From: CAZKFN01 sp964552035
GTDB taxonomy: Bacteria; Bacteroidota; Bacteroidia; Flavobacteriales_E; Vicingaceae
Assembly: GCA_964552035.1 (NCBI GenBank)
Contig: CAZKFN010000035.1
Location: forward strand, 1-20,032
Reading direction: 5' to 3'
Length of the DNA: 20,032 bases
Made by a program: the position numbers and the translations under genes. Below the pieces are notes generated by a model. The model made no database searches, was not told where the DNA came from, and saw only the letters and a list, made by a program, of their open reading frames with translations. The stretch's first letter is position 1, and each line of letters opens with the position of its first letter. Below are positions 1-7,323 of the stretch, piece by piece.

Positions 1-84
1 AAAATAATTATCTGCAAAGCCAAATGACAAGGCCGTCGCTATTGCGATACTAATGCTAAGGAGATATACCTTAAGTCTTTTCAT
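1..84 (-). CDS. S41 family C-terminal processing peptidase, N-terminal fragment
   Basis: Only the first 28 codons are in the window; the gene runs off the left edge. The reading begins MKRLKVYLLSISIAIATALS and continues into FGFADNYF. It has a basic start followed by a hydrophobic stretch, so it is a signal peptide or membrane anchor. In Bacteroidota the phrase 'DNYF/DDYF' right after the signal is typical of S41 (CtpA-like) peptidases, and these often lie next to rnpA and yidD. S41 enzymes are periplasmic serine proteases that recognise C-termini. The ATG (84-82) lies inside the end of yidD, a 14-nt overlap, which points to one transcript rnpA-yidD-S41. No catalytic residues are visible in this fragment, so the family call rests on the N-terminus and gene order. 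Confidence 0.6.
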   Translation of the reverse strand, partial: MKRLKVYLLSISIAIATALSFGFADNYF

Positions 85-331
85 TTTTATTTCTTTTTTC
101 ATTTTTTTTAGGAACCGGATCATATCCATGTCCACCCCAAGGGTGGCAAGATAGTATTCTTTTTATTGCTAAATATGTTCCTTTTAGTGGGCCGTGTATT
201 TTTATGGCCTGTACACCATATTCAGAACAACTTGGCTGGTATCTGCAATTAGGTCCAAATAATGGAGAAATGGTATATTGGTAAATTCTAATAAATAAAA
301 TTAAAAACTTACTTAACACTTTACCCATCAT
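71..331 (-). CDS. yidD: Membrane protein insertion efficiency factor YidD
   Basis: This 86-residue protein is of usual YidD length. YidD is a small inner-membrane-associated protein thought to help YidC/Sec insert membrane proteins. The family signature is plain: an N-terminal amphipathic or hydrophobic helix (about residues 5-24), then PNCRYQPSCSEYGVQAI (Cys29, Cys35), and later CHPWGGHGYDPVP with Cys62. The C-terminal tail (KKNEKRNKNEK) is very basic and low in complexity. The first ATG (331-329) shares bases with the TGA stop of rnpA (330-328), so the two genes are translationally coupled; a second ATG follows immediately. The genomic neighbour rnpA is the classical partner. YidC is not seen next to it. 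Confidence 0.95.
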   Translation of the reverse strand: MMGKVLSKFLILFIRIYQYTISPLFGPNCRYQPSCSEYGVQAIKIHGPLKGTYLAIKRILSCHPWGGHGYDPVPKKNEKRNKNEKT

Positions 332-708
332 TTAACATCTTGCAAACGCAGTAAAATTAAGATTATTTTACCCTCAATTGCCTTATACGATATTTTCTCT
401 TTGGAGTTGTAAATAAATATTAAGTGTAAACACTTACCTCCTTCTTGTATGCTTTCTTGAAGAGTACCTTTATGAATTCTATAGGCTTCTCTCATTTTGC
501 GTTTGAGTGCATTTCTATCTACTGCTTTTGTAAAGTTTTTTTTAGGAACAACCCAACTGGCTTTTAAAAAGCTTTCCCCTTTCTCATGATCTTCATAAGA
601 ATATAATAAGCGAATGGGATAAGTGCTGATAGATTTTCCATATTGGAATAAACGCTGAATGCTATCGCGCTTATACAATCTGTCAGCTTTTTTTAGAGTT
701 TTCTTCAT
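328..708 (-). CDS. rnpA: Ribonuclease P protein component
   Basis: RnpA is the protein subunit of RNase P, which with the P RNA trims the 5' leader of precursor tRNAs in the cytoplasm. The family core is visible: a basic N-terminus (MKKTLKKADRLYKRDSIQRLF), SWVVPKKNFTKAVDRNALKRKMREAYR, which is the conserved RNR-type motif helix, and a C-terminal LIFIYNSK strand. I start it at the ATG at 708-706, giving 126 residues. An in-frame ATG at 732 would add 8 residues, but it lies inside the stem of the upstream terminator and before a TAnnTTTG promoter box (722-715). The TGA stop overlaps the yidD start. The family call is secure; the start is an inference. Confidence 0.93.
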   Translation of the reverse strand: MKKTLKKADRLYKRDSIQRLFQYGKSISTYPIRLLYSYEDHEKGESFLKASWVVPKKNFTKAVDRNALKRKMREAYRIHKGTLQESIQEGGKCLHLIFIYNSKEKISYKAIEGKIILILLRLQDVK

Positions 709-714
709 CTTTAT

Positions 715-722
715 CAAAGATA
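715..722 (-). promoter_or_regulatory. Bacteroidota -7 promoter box (TATCTTTG) of rnpA
   Basis: Reading the minus strand, TATCTTTG matches the TAnnTTTG consensus exactly, and it is followed after only 6 nt by the ATG of rnpA at 708. Transcription would begin at or within a few bases of the start codon, giving a leaderless or nearly leaderless mRNA. No convincing -33 TTTG is seen upstream. Confidence 0.5.
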
Positions 723-754
723 AAAAAGGCATCTAACCTTTAAAGATGCCTTTT
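721..754 (-). terminator. Intrinsic terminator of hemD
   Basis: On the minus strand AGGCATCT (751-744) and AGATGCCT (734-727) form a perfect stem around a 9-nt loop (743-735), flanked by further A-T pairs and followed by a run of Ts (727-722). It lies 22 nt after the hemD stop and immediately before rnpA, so it separates the two transcription units. Confidence 0.8.
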
Positions 755-775
755 ATTTAATTCTGTGAAGAAGGT

Positions 776-1525
776 TTACTTTTTCTTATTATTTTTTTTA
801 ATATACTGTTCTAGAGCCATAGTCATTGATGGCGCTTCAGGTTTTGGAGCAGCAATATTAATTTCTAACCCAGCTTTTTCAGCAGCTTTTGCTGTGGTTG
901 CACCAAAAACAGCAATTCGTGTATTGCGTTGTTTAAAGTTGGGAAAATTCTCATATAAAGAAGCAATTCCAGCAGGACTAAAGAAAACAAGTACATCATA
1001 ATCTACATTTTCCAAATCGGAAAGATCACTACAAACTGTTTTGTATAACATTGCTTTATCATAGTTGATGCCATTTTTTTCCAAAGTTTCAGGAATTTCA
1101 GGCTTTAAAATATTAGAGCATGGCAATAAAAATTTCTCATTTTTATGTTTTTTGATTTGAGGAATGAGATCCTTTATCTTTTGCCTGCCAAAAAATATTT
1201 TACGTTTACGATAAGTCGTATATTTTTGTAAGTAATATGCCGTTGACTCAGAGATACAGAAATATTTTAAGGAATCAGGGACGGTATAACGCATTTCTTC
1301 AGCAATACGGAAAAAATGATCTACCGCATTTCTACTTGTTAAAATTACTGCGCCATACTGTTCTATAGCTATTTTTTGCTGTCTAAACTCCTTTGCGTCG
1401 ACGCCCTCAACATGTATAAAAGGTCTAAAATCTACCTTTACTTTACATTTTTCTGATAAATCAAAATAGGGGGATTTTTCCGTCTCTGGCTCTGGCTGCG
1501 AAACTAAAATTGTTTTTACTTTCAA
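776..1525 (-). CDS. hemD: Uroporphyrinogen-III synthase
   Basis: HemD cyclises hydroxymethylbilane to uroporphyrinogen III in haem (tetrapyrrole) biosynthesis. This 249-residue cytoplasmic protein has the two-lobed HemD layout. It opens with MKVKTILVSQPEPE and carries the family landmarks FRPFIHVEGV, AVILTSRNAVDHFFRIAEE and, in the second lobe, VLVFFSPAGIASL and IAVFGATTAKAAEKAG. The last residues are a short Lys-rich tail. The start codon is TTG (1525-1523): no ATG occurs in the short in-frame stretch upstream, and the encoded MKVKTILVSQP matches the usual start of Bacteroidota HemD. It follows the DUF4271 gene by 45 nt on the same strand and ends just before a strong terminator, so the two probably form an operon. 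No other haem gene is in the window. Confidence 0.92.
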   Translation of the reverse strand: MKVKTILVSQPEPETEKSPYFDLSEKCKVKVDFRPFIHVEGVDAKEFRQQKIAIEQYGAVILTSRNAVDHFFRIAEEMRYTVPDSLKYFCISESTAYYLQKYTTYRKRKIFFGRQKIKDLIPQIKKHKNEKFLLPCSNILKPEIPETLEKNGINYDKAMLYKTVCSDLSDLENVDYDVLVFFSPAGIASLYENFPNFKQRNTRIAVFGATTAKAAEKAGLEINIAAPKPEAPSMTMALEQYIKKNNKKK

Positions 1526-1570
1526 TGCAGAATAGTTTTTATGAATTAATAAAATAAACTCTTTATTAAA

Positions 1571-2365
1571 TTAAAGTAGGTTTTTAACCCATTTGCCAAT
1601 GATTAACCATGGCAATATTTCAAAGGTGCAAAGATACAAAATAATCAGTTGCAATGGAATTACTTTTTGAGAACCAATTAATACACCTCTAATTAATTGT
1701 ATAACTAGAAAAATAAATAATGCAGATAAACTAATTCCAATGATAAGTAATTTATTTACTGGGGAAAACAACAAAAGTATGATAAGCATTAAATTGATTA
1801 CCCCAAAAAATTTCGTAAAAAGATTGGTCTGAAAAATATATTCTTCTATAAGATTATTAATTTCAAAAAGCCAAGCAGAAAGTTTGTATAATAAAAATTT
1901 AAATAATAGATAAGAAATTGTAAAAAAGGCAATTACCAATGCTAAATTGATAATTTTTATTTCAGGAGACTCCTCTATAGCTTGATAAGAAAGAGAGTAA
2001 AAAAGTGGAGTACTGACGAGGAAAACAATAAAAAGTAAAACATTAACGGGATGAGAGTATACTCGCTCATATCGAATAATCTGTTTCGCTACCTTCCAGT
2101 TGAAAAATGTTTTAAATAAAAGTGCTAATCTTCTTCTGTAAAAGCTGTATAAAAAAGAAACAAGAGCAACAAGGATAATTAGGATAATTGTAATCAGAGG
2201 AAAGTGAGTTGCATTGTTTTCTATACCTTCAAAGTAAGGTTCATTTTTGGCATAGTTTAAAGAAGAACTCACAACATCATTTATCCATACATCATAATTG
2301 TAGTTTGTTTTATGTTCTACAATCAATGGTTTAACAGCTGTTGTATATTCAAGTCCCGTTGGCAA
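1571..2365 (-). CDS. DUF4271 domain integral membrane protein
   Basis: This is an uncharacterised membrane protein of about 264 residues. After a polar N-terminus (1-53) there are about six hydrophobic segments: around 54-73, 107-126, 136-158, 185-204, 206-227 and 237-256. Basic loops such as SFYRRRLALLFK and KQIIRYERVYSHP lie between them. This architecture, together with its position directly upstream of hemD, fits the Bacteroidota DUF4271 family, whose function is unknown. The only available start in the frame is a TTG at 2365-2363, right after an in-frame TAA; the next possible start is another TTG about 13 codons later. A TAACTTTG promoter box (2403-2396) precedes it. The polar segment before the first membrane helix is an oddity, and the true N-terminus is uncertain. 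Confidence 0.75.
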   Translation of the reverse strand: MPTGLEYTTAVKPLIVEHKTNYNYDVWINDVVSSSLNYAKNEPYFEGIENNATHFPLITIILIILVALVSFLYSFYRRRLALLFKTFFNWKVAKQIIRYERVYSHPVNVLLFIVFLVSTPLFYSLSYQAIEESPEIKIINLALVIAFFTISYLLFKFLLYKLSAWLFEINNLIEEYIFQTNLFTKFFGVINLMLIILLLFSPVNKLLIIGISLSALFIFLVIQLIRGVLIGSQKVIPLQLIILYLCTFEILPWLIIGKWVKNLL

Positions 2366-2495
2366 TTACCGTTTTTTTCTGATAATGTATAGCTACAAAG
2401 TTACGTTGATTTATAGATTAAATAAGCAGGATAATAAATGGAGCATTGATTTAAGCATAATTGTTACTTTTGTAGAAAAGTAAGAACAATTACAA
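2366..2495. promoter_or_regulatory. Divergent promoter region DUF4271-hemD / gcdH
   Basis: This 130-bp spacer holds two outward-facing -7 boxes that match TAnnTTTG exactly. TAACTTTG is on the minus strand at 2403-2396, about 30 nt before the DUF4271 TTG start. TACTTTTG is on the plus strand at 2465-2472, 23 nt before the gcdH ATG. An ATTG at 2445-2448 could be a weak -33 element for gcdH, although the spacing is short. Confidence 0.5.
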
Positions 2496-3668
2496 ATGGA
2501 TAGATTTCAAGCACCGGATTATTATAATGTTGATGATTTATTGAGCGAAGAACATAAGTTAATTCGCAATACCGTTAGAGAATGGGTGAAAAAAGAGGTA
2601 TCTCCTATTATAGAGGAGTATGCTCAAAAGGCAGAATACCCCATTCAGTTAAATAAGGGAATTGCAGAACTGGGGGGATTTGGGCCTTATATTCCTACAG
2701 AATACGGTGGGTCGGGATTAGATCAGATTTCTTATGGGTTAATTATGCAAGAATTGGAGCGTGGGGATTCGGGTATTCGTTCCGCAGCATCGGTGCAAAG
2801 CTCTTTAGTAATGTATCCAATATATGCCTATGGGAATGAGGAACAGAGAAAGAAGTATCTACCTAAATTAGCTTCTGGTGAATGGATAGGATCTTTTGGT
2901 TTGACTGAACCTGATTATGGTTCTAATCCTAGTGGAATGGTGACTAATTTTAAAGATAAAGGAGACTACTTTTTATTGAATGGTGCTAAAATGTGGATTA
3001 CCAATTCTCCAATTTGTGATGTAGCAGTTGTTTGGGCTAAAAATGAAGAAGGAAGAATACATGGACTTATCGTCGAAAGAGGAATGGAGGGTTTTACTAC
3101 CCCCGAAACTCATGGGAAGTGGTCTTTGAGAGCCTCTAGAACAGGGGAATTGGTTTTTGATAATGTCAAAGTTCCAAAACAGAATTTATTACCCAATAAA
3201 TCTGGACTGGGTGCTCCCTTAGGTTGTTTAGATTCTGCTCGTTATGGAATTGCTTGGGGAGCTGTTGGCGCAGCTATGGATTGTTATGATTCTGCATTAA
3301 GATATGCCAAAGAGCGTATTCAGTTTGATAAACCTATTGCCGCTTATCAATTAACTCAAAAGAAATTAGCAGAAATGTTGACAGAAATTACAAAAGCACA
3401 ATTGCTGGTTTTAAGATTAGGACAATTAAAAAATGAAGGTAAAGCAACAACTCAACAAATTTCTATGGCCAAGAGAAACAATGTGGATATGGCTTTGAAA
3501 ATTGCCAGAGAAGCAAGACAAATACATGGAGGCATGGGAATAACTGGAGAATATCCAATCATGCGACATATGATGAACTTAGAATCGGTAATAACCTATG
3601 AGGGCACTCACGACATTCATTTACTAATAACCGGTATGGATATTACTGGAATTAGTGCTTTTAGATAA
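2496..3668 (+). CDS. gcdH: Glutaryl-CoA dehydrogenase (acyl-CoA dehydrogenase family)
   Basis: This FAD enzyme oxidises and decarboxylates glutaryl-CoA to crotonyl-CoA in lysine and tryptophan breakdown. At 390 residues it has normal acyl-CoA dehydrogenase length. Features specific to the glutaryl subgroup are visible: Arg95 in DSGIRSAASVQSSLVM (the Arg94-type substrate-carboxylate residue of human GCDH), GLTEPDYGSNPSGM and MWITNSP in the middle domain, QFDKPIAAYQLTQ, ARQIHGGMGITGEYPIMRH, and the catalytic base Glu369 in TYEGTHDIHLL. Ordinary straight-chain dehydrogenases lack the Arg and the EGTHDIH context. It is monocistronic between a divergent promoter and a convergent regulator gene that ends 5 nt away. 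The electron acceptor is expected to be ETF. No other lysine-degradation gene is nearby. Confidence 0.9.
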   Translation: MDRFQAPDYYNVDDLLSEEHKLIRNTVREWVKKEVSPIIEEYAQKAEYPIQLNKGIAELGGFGPYIPTEYGGSGLDQISYGLIMQELERGDSGIRSAASVQSSLVMYPIYAYGNEEQRKKYLPKLASGEWIGSFGLTEPDYGSNPSGMVTNFKDKGDYFLLNGAKMWITNSPICDVAVVWAKNEEGRIHGLIVERGMEGFTTPETHGKWSLRASRTGELVFDNVKVPKQNLLPNKSGLGAPLGCLDSARYGIAWGAVGAAMDCYDSALRYAKERIQFDKPIAAYQLTQKKLAEMLTEITKAQLLVLRLGQLKNEGKATTQQISMAKRNNVDMALKIAREARQIHGGMGITGEYPIMRHMMNLESVITYEGTHDIHLLITGMDITGISAFR

Positions 3669-3689
3669 TTAGATTAATCATCTGTTTTT
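3663..3689. terminator. Shared hairpin over the convergent gcdH and S24 regulator stop codons
   Basis: AGATAATTA (3663-3671) and TAATCATCT (3675-3683) pair with one mismatch on the plus strand, which becomes a G-U wobble on the minus strand, around a 3-nt loop. The plus strand then reads GTTTTT. The hairpin includes both stop codons, so it may end both transcripts. The stem is AT-rich, so the call is moderate. Confidence 0.4.
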
Positions 3690-4480
3690 AAACGATTTTT
3701 AATTTCTCGAATCTCTTTTTGCATACTCATCAAACTTTGATTCAATTGATCTCTGGAAAGATTGGGTTCCGGCATTTTATTGCTGATGTAGTTAATAAAT
3801 TTCCAAATTTCATTAACCTCATTTACTTTGATTTCATATGGTTCATACTCGGGATTGGTGGAGCATAACAACAAACTTTGATTCTTGTCAAATTGCTTGT
3901 ACACTATCTTAAAAACAATTCCCTCATTTTCTGTAACAACAATATAAGGATACCCATCTCTTATCGTACGCCAGTTTTGAACAAATTCTCCAGTAACCCA
4001 TGACTTATCAGATATAGGAGGCATGGAGTCTCCATCAATTTGAAAACTTCTGTATTTTTTATTTCTATCTAAAAAGGGAAGTTGAAAGGTGGGAAGTACC
4101 TTAATAAAATCGGGGTCACCATAGCCGGTTGTGTAACCTGCTTTTGCCTTTATGGGAACAAGCTCAATGTTTTCATCATTCTGTTCATTAACGGTAGTAG
4201 TCAATACTCGTAGCTTTCCACCGGTTAGGTCAACATCTATTCCTTGCTCTAATTGCGCCAAATATAATTCTGAAACTTGATTTAAATCTTGTTTCAATAA
4301 TTTGTCTATAGAAATTTTAAAGTAAGCAGAAAAACGAAGAAGAGTTTCAAAATTAGGCTCAGATTTACCCAATTCATATCCACTTAAAGAGCTTCGTTTT
4401 ATGTTTAATTCCTCGGCTAAATCCTCTTGTGAAACTTTTTTGCGTTTGCGAAGTAATTGAATGTTTCGATTAAAATACAT
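3674..4480 (-). CDS. XRE-family repressor with LexA-like S24 peptidase domain
   Basis: This 268-residue protein has an N-terminal helix-turn-helix of the XRE/Cro type (residues about 5-62: LRKRKKVSQEDLAEELNIKRSSLSGYE) and a C-terminal S24 domain (about 105-230). The self-cleavage parts are in place: Ala114-Gly115 in the linker (KAKAGY), Ser152 in IDGDSMPP and Lys191 in IVFKIVYK. The spacing is close to LexA Ala84-Gly85/Ser119/Lys156. A short charged helical tail (about 244-268) follows. By family logic it is a DNA-binding repressor that may cleave itself on DNA-damage or other stress signals; this is inferred, not shown. A -7 box (4515-4508) and a perfect inverted repeat lie upstream, suggesting autoregulation. 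It follows the helicase gene by 71 nt on the same strand. No phage genes are near, so it is likely a chromosomal regulator. Confidence 0.85.
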   Translation of the reverse strand: MYFNRNIQLLRKRKKVSQEDLAEELNIKRSSLSGYELGKSEPNFETLLRFSAYFKISIDKLLKQDLNQVSELYLAQLEQGIDVDLTGGKLRVLTTTVNEQNDENIELVPIKAKAGYTTGYGDPDFIKVLPTFQLPFLDRNKKYRSFQIDGDSMPPISDKSWVTGEFVQNWRTIRDGYPYIVVTENEGIVFKIVYKQFDKNQSLLLCSTNPEYEPYEIKVNEVNEIWKFINYISNKMPEPNLSRDQLNQSLMSMQKEIREIKNRLKTDD

Positions 4481-4486
4481 AATGAC

Positions 4487-4545
4487 GGAATATTTGCCTA
4501 TTTATGACAAATATAATGGCAGCAATTGAAAATAACAAATATTCC
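4487..4545. promoter_or_regulatory. Promoter and putative operator of the S24 regulator
   Basis: GGAATATTTG (4487-4496) and its exact reverse complement CAAATATTCC (4536-4545) flank a minus-strand -7 box TATATTTG (4515-4508), which lies 27 nt before the regulator ATG. The -7 box itself reads CAAATATA on the plus strand and so resembles the repeat arms. The arm centres are 49 bp apart. The arrangement would suit a dimeric repressor binding two sites around its own promoter; the operator role is inferred. Confidence 0.45.
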
Positions 4546-4551
4546 CAAGGA

Positions 4552-6239
4552 TTAGTCTATAAAAGCCAAAGCTAATTTAATATCTAGATAGCTAATCTTC
4601 TTATTGGCAGCCTCATAAATAGCTTTTAAACTTTTTTCTTCTTTTGTTTTTTCTTTGGCAATTTTCACCTTGTCTATAATAGATTTTTTAGGCCTATAAA
4701 AACTAAAATTCTCCTCTGGAAACTCTTCTTTTAATTTTAAGAGATGAGTAGCAATTGTGCCTATGGTCAAACCTCTTTCTTTTGCAATTTCATCTATGTT
4801 CATTCGCTGCTTCATATACTCATAAGTCAAAATATGGGTAGCAGGTTTTTTGGTTGTATTATAGGATAGTTTTTTCCCTTCTTTTAAGCGTGTTTTCCTT
4901 TTGTTGATTTCCGTTGGGCTAGAAATCCCTCCACAGCTTTTTACAAATTCTTCTGCTTGTTCTTCAAGTTTCTTACGATCATATAAGATCTCTGCTTCTG
5001 TAGAAAGTTCTTGAAAACGAAGGTCGGCTTTTGTAGCAAGAGCATCCATTTTTAGAGCCGTTTCATTAAATCCTAGAAGTAATAAATTTTCTAAAGATTG
5101 TAACCTAGATAATGCAACATAACCTTGCCCTGCCTCAAACGTTTTACTTAAATCAATTTTAGCAGCCTCTAAAGTCATTCCTTGAGATTTATGGACTGTT
5201 ATAGCCCAGGCTAAACGCAAGGGAAATTGTTCAAACCTTGCAAGTTTCCCACCTTGTTCATTTTGAATACTCCATTCTTCTTTTTTTACCGTTATTTTCC
5301 AACCGTTGCTCAATTCAACTCTAGGTTGGTTTTCATAAAATCCAATCACAGTTCCTAAACTTCCATTTACATAACCTTTTTCGGGATTGTTTTTGACNNN
5401 NNNNNNNCTTTAGCACCGGTCTTAAGCTGAAGGTTTTCGGGCGCCATAACACTGTTTTTAAGGCTATTAATTAACTTTTGATTTCCTTTTGCATCTCCAA
5501 TAAAATTGTAAATGTCTCCTTCTAGTTCTAAAAGTTTTTCATTATTAATCCGATCAACATCTTCATTGTGCGTATAAAGTATAGTAGGTTCTAGATGTTT
5601 TTCTATCTGTTGATTTTTTGCTTCCATCAAATCTGCTCTAGATTGAAAAGAAAGTTGAGAAGCACGAATTTCATTTAGGATTTGATTCAAGCGATTACTC
5701 TCTTGACGATGTTGTTCATGAAGATAACAAACCAAAGGTTTAGCTTCTACCCATGCATTGCTCATAAAAGCAAATTTATCCCTGCTTTTTTCACCTGGAT
5801 TTCCAATAGGGGGAAGCTGAAAAAAATCTCCTGAAAAAACTACTTGAATCCCTCCAAAAGGTTCTTCATTATCTTTAAAGAATTTTAGAACTTGATTAAC
5901 TAAATTTAATTGATTGGCATGCAGCATGGATATTTCATCAACAATTAAAACCCTTGTTCTATCTATACCTTTTTTAAGGTATTGCTTGGTTTTCATCGTA
6001 AGCAAATTGGCTTTACTCAGCTTTTCTTTAACTCCTATTCCAGACCATGAATGTATGGTCATCCCGTTCATATGAGTGGCAGCAATACCCGTTGATGCAG
6101 TTACGGCAACAGGCACCTTTCTAATTTTTAAATATTCTATATATTGATTAAGAACATAAGTTTTTCCAGCTCCAGCAGAACCCGTGAGAAAAACATTTTG
6201 TCCAGATTTTAAAAAAGCAAGTGCTTGTTCTTGTAGCAT
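4552..6239 (-). CDS. PIF1-like superfamily 1B helicase with C-terminal helix-turn-helix domain, interrupted by an assembly gap
   Basis: Two reading frames on either side of a 10-N run (5398-5407) are one gene of about 561 residues. The N-terminal part has Walker A GSAGAGKT (20-27), motif Ia TASTGIAAT, Walker B VLIVDEISML (97-106) and GDFFQLPP (137-144). After the gap come KNNPEKGYVNGSLGTVIGF, then the motif V/VI region LAWAITVHKSQGMTLE and GYVALSRL, all as in PIF1/RecD-like 5'-3' DNA helicases. The C-terminus holds a helix-turn-helix (MNIDEIAKERGLTIGTIATHL) of the HTH_40 type found in Bacteroidota homologues. The enzyme likely unwinds DNA during replication or repair. The flanking frames join only if the gap is 2 modulo 3 in length (8 or 11 nt rather than 10), so the apparent break is an artefact, not a pseudogene. 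ATG start at 6239-6237. Confidence 0.88.
5398..5407. other. Assembly gap (10 Ns)
   Basis: Ten undetermined bases lie within the helicase gene. The coding bases on both sides total 1678, so an intact frame needs a gap of 8, 11 and so on. Eight bases would restore a sequence reading like LKTGAK-V-x-x-VKNNPEKG, as expected for the family. Confidence 0.98.
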
Positions 6240-6311
6240 TAATCATTACCTTTAATAATTTCGAAGATAATCACAAATTGAGAATTCTAAAAATGAAATT
6301 TAAAAAACCTT

Positions 6312-7319
6312 TTATCGCTTTAAACTAATGCTGCCTGCCTTTCTATAAATCCTTCCTTGGCTTTCTATGACAATCTTATAAAAATAAACACCCTCGTTGG
6401 CTGCTCTTCCGTCTCTTAATTTCCCATTCCAAGGATTATCTAAATCTTTTGCCTTAAATATTACATTGTTATTGACATCAAAAACTAGGATGTCTATGGC
6501 ATCGTAACTTTCTACTGTAATCTCCCATACATCATTGGTTCCATCGCCATTTGGTGAGAAAATATTAGGAATATAACTGAAAGGTTCTTCTATTGCTATT
6601 GTATCTCTAGTGTTTGTAGTACTTGAACCAGAATGCTCATTTACTCCCTTGCTTTCATTATTTGCTCCTTCATTATGGAAATTATTTTCTTTATTTTCTC
6701 TTGCATGACTTTCAGAACTGACATCAGAGGCTTTTGCATTCATTTCACTTTTTTCTTCAGTGGATGAATTTTCAACCGAAACATCTTCGATTACGTTTTT
6801 TATTACCTTGCTTTCAGCTTGTTCTTCCTTCTTCTCAATTGTTCCTTCTTTTGCTAATTTCTTGTCATTATTAGTCGAGTGAGTAGTGCCGGTACCTTCT
6901 GTTTGGCTTGAGCTTGTCTTTAATGTGCTTTCTTTCTTCTCTATTGTTTCTTTTTCTACATCTTCTGCAACATTTGAGATGATATTTTCTTCTAGAGATA
7001 TTGTATTTTCTTCAATGTTTTCTTGGGGTACTTTTACCTTTTCTTCTATTAGCGTTTCTTCCTTTTGTTGATTTTCTTGAGGAGGGTTAGCGAGATAGAA
7101 ATATCCTCCAACTCCAATCGCCGCAATAGAAATGGCAATAAGACTAGTGCTAATCCAAGAGCCACCAATAGAAGTAGCAACACTTCCACTAGCTGTAGAA
7201 GCAGCATTCGCTCCAATCTTGGATTGAATTGCTTTCCAAACATTACTTCCTGGATCAACCTCATAATTGTCGAAAGCCTCTTTGAAAATTTTTTCTATAT
7301 CTAAATTATCCTTGCTCAA
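6312..7319 (-). CDS. Putative anti-sigma-like single-pass membrane protein with T9SS type B (gliding motility-associated) C-terminal domain
   Basis: This 335-residue protein starts 4 nt after the ECF sigma gene. Residues 1-45 are predicted cytoplasmic and resemble the start of Bacteroidota anti-sigma proteins (DIEKIFKEAFDNYEVDPGSNVWKAIQSKI). One membrane helix spans about 54-77. A Glu/Lys/Ser/Asn-rich low-complexity linker fills about 78-243. Residues 247-335 are a gliding motility-associated/CHU_C domain: FSYIPNIFSPNGDGTNDVW, then ILVFDVNNNVIF, NPWNGK and GVYFYKI. There is no cleavable signal peptide; the helix begins after some 50 residues, so the C-terminal domain should face the periplasm. 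The start is TTG (7319-7317); no ATG exists between the upstream in-frame stop and the conserved N-terminus. The anti-sigma role is inferred from position and topology. The C-terminal domain call is firm. Confidence 0.75.
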   Translation of the reverse strand: MSKDNLDIEKIFKEAFDNYEVDPGSNVWKAIQSKIGANAASTASGSVATSIGGSWISTSLIAISIAAIGVGGYFYLANPPQENQQKEETLIEEKVKVPQENIEENTISLEENIISNVAEDVEKETIEKKESTLKTSSSQTEGTGTTHSTNNDKKLAKEGTIEKKEEQAESKVIKNVIEDVSVENSSTEEKSEMNAKASDVSSESHARENKENNFHNEGANNESKGVNEHSGSSTTNTRDTIAIEEPFSYIPNIFSPNGDGTNDVWEITVESYDAIDILVFDVNNNVIFKAKDLDNPWNGKLRDGRAANEGVYFYKIVIESQGRIYRKAGSISLKR

Positions 7320-7323
7320 ATTT

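Noticed and set aside
765..1001. Plus-strand open frame of 78 codons opposite hemD
   Set aside because: It is fully antisense to the well-supported hemD gene, has no family resemblance and is a frame shadow. The same holds for the plus-strand frames opposite the sigma, kinase, regulator and membrane-protein genes, and the minus-strand frames opposite the M1, Nfu and lepA genes.
5350..5420. Helicase pseudogene caused by a frameshift
   Set aside because: The only break coincides with the N run, and both halves are intact with complete motifs; a gap of 8 or 11 bases restores the frame.
6240..6311. Promoter TATCTTCG upstream of the helicase (6269-6262, minus)
   Set aside because: The box has TTCG instead of TTTG and no -33 element; too uncertain to list.
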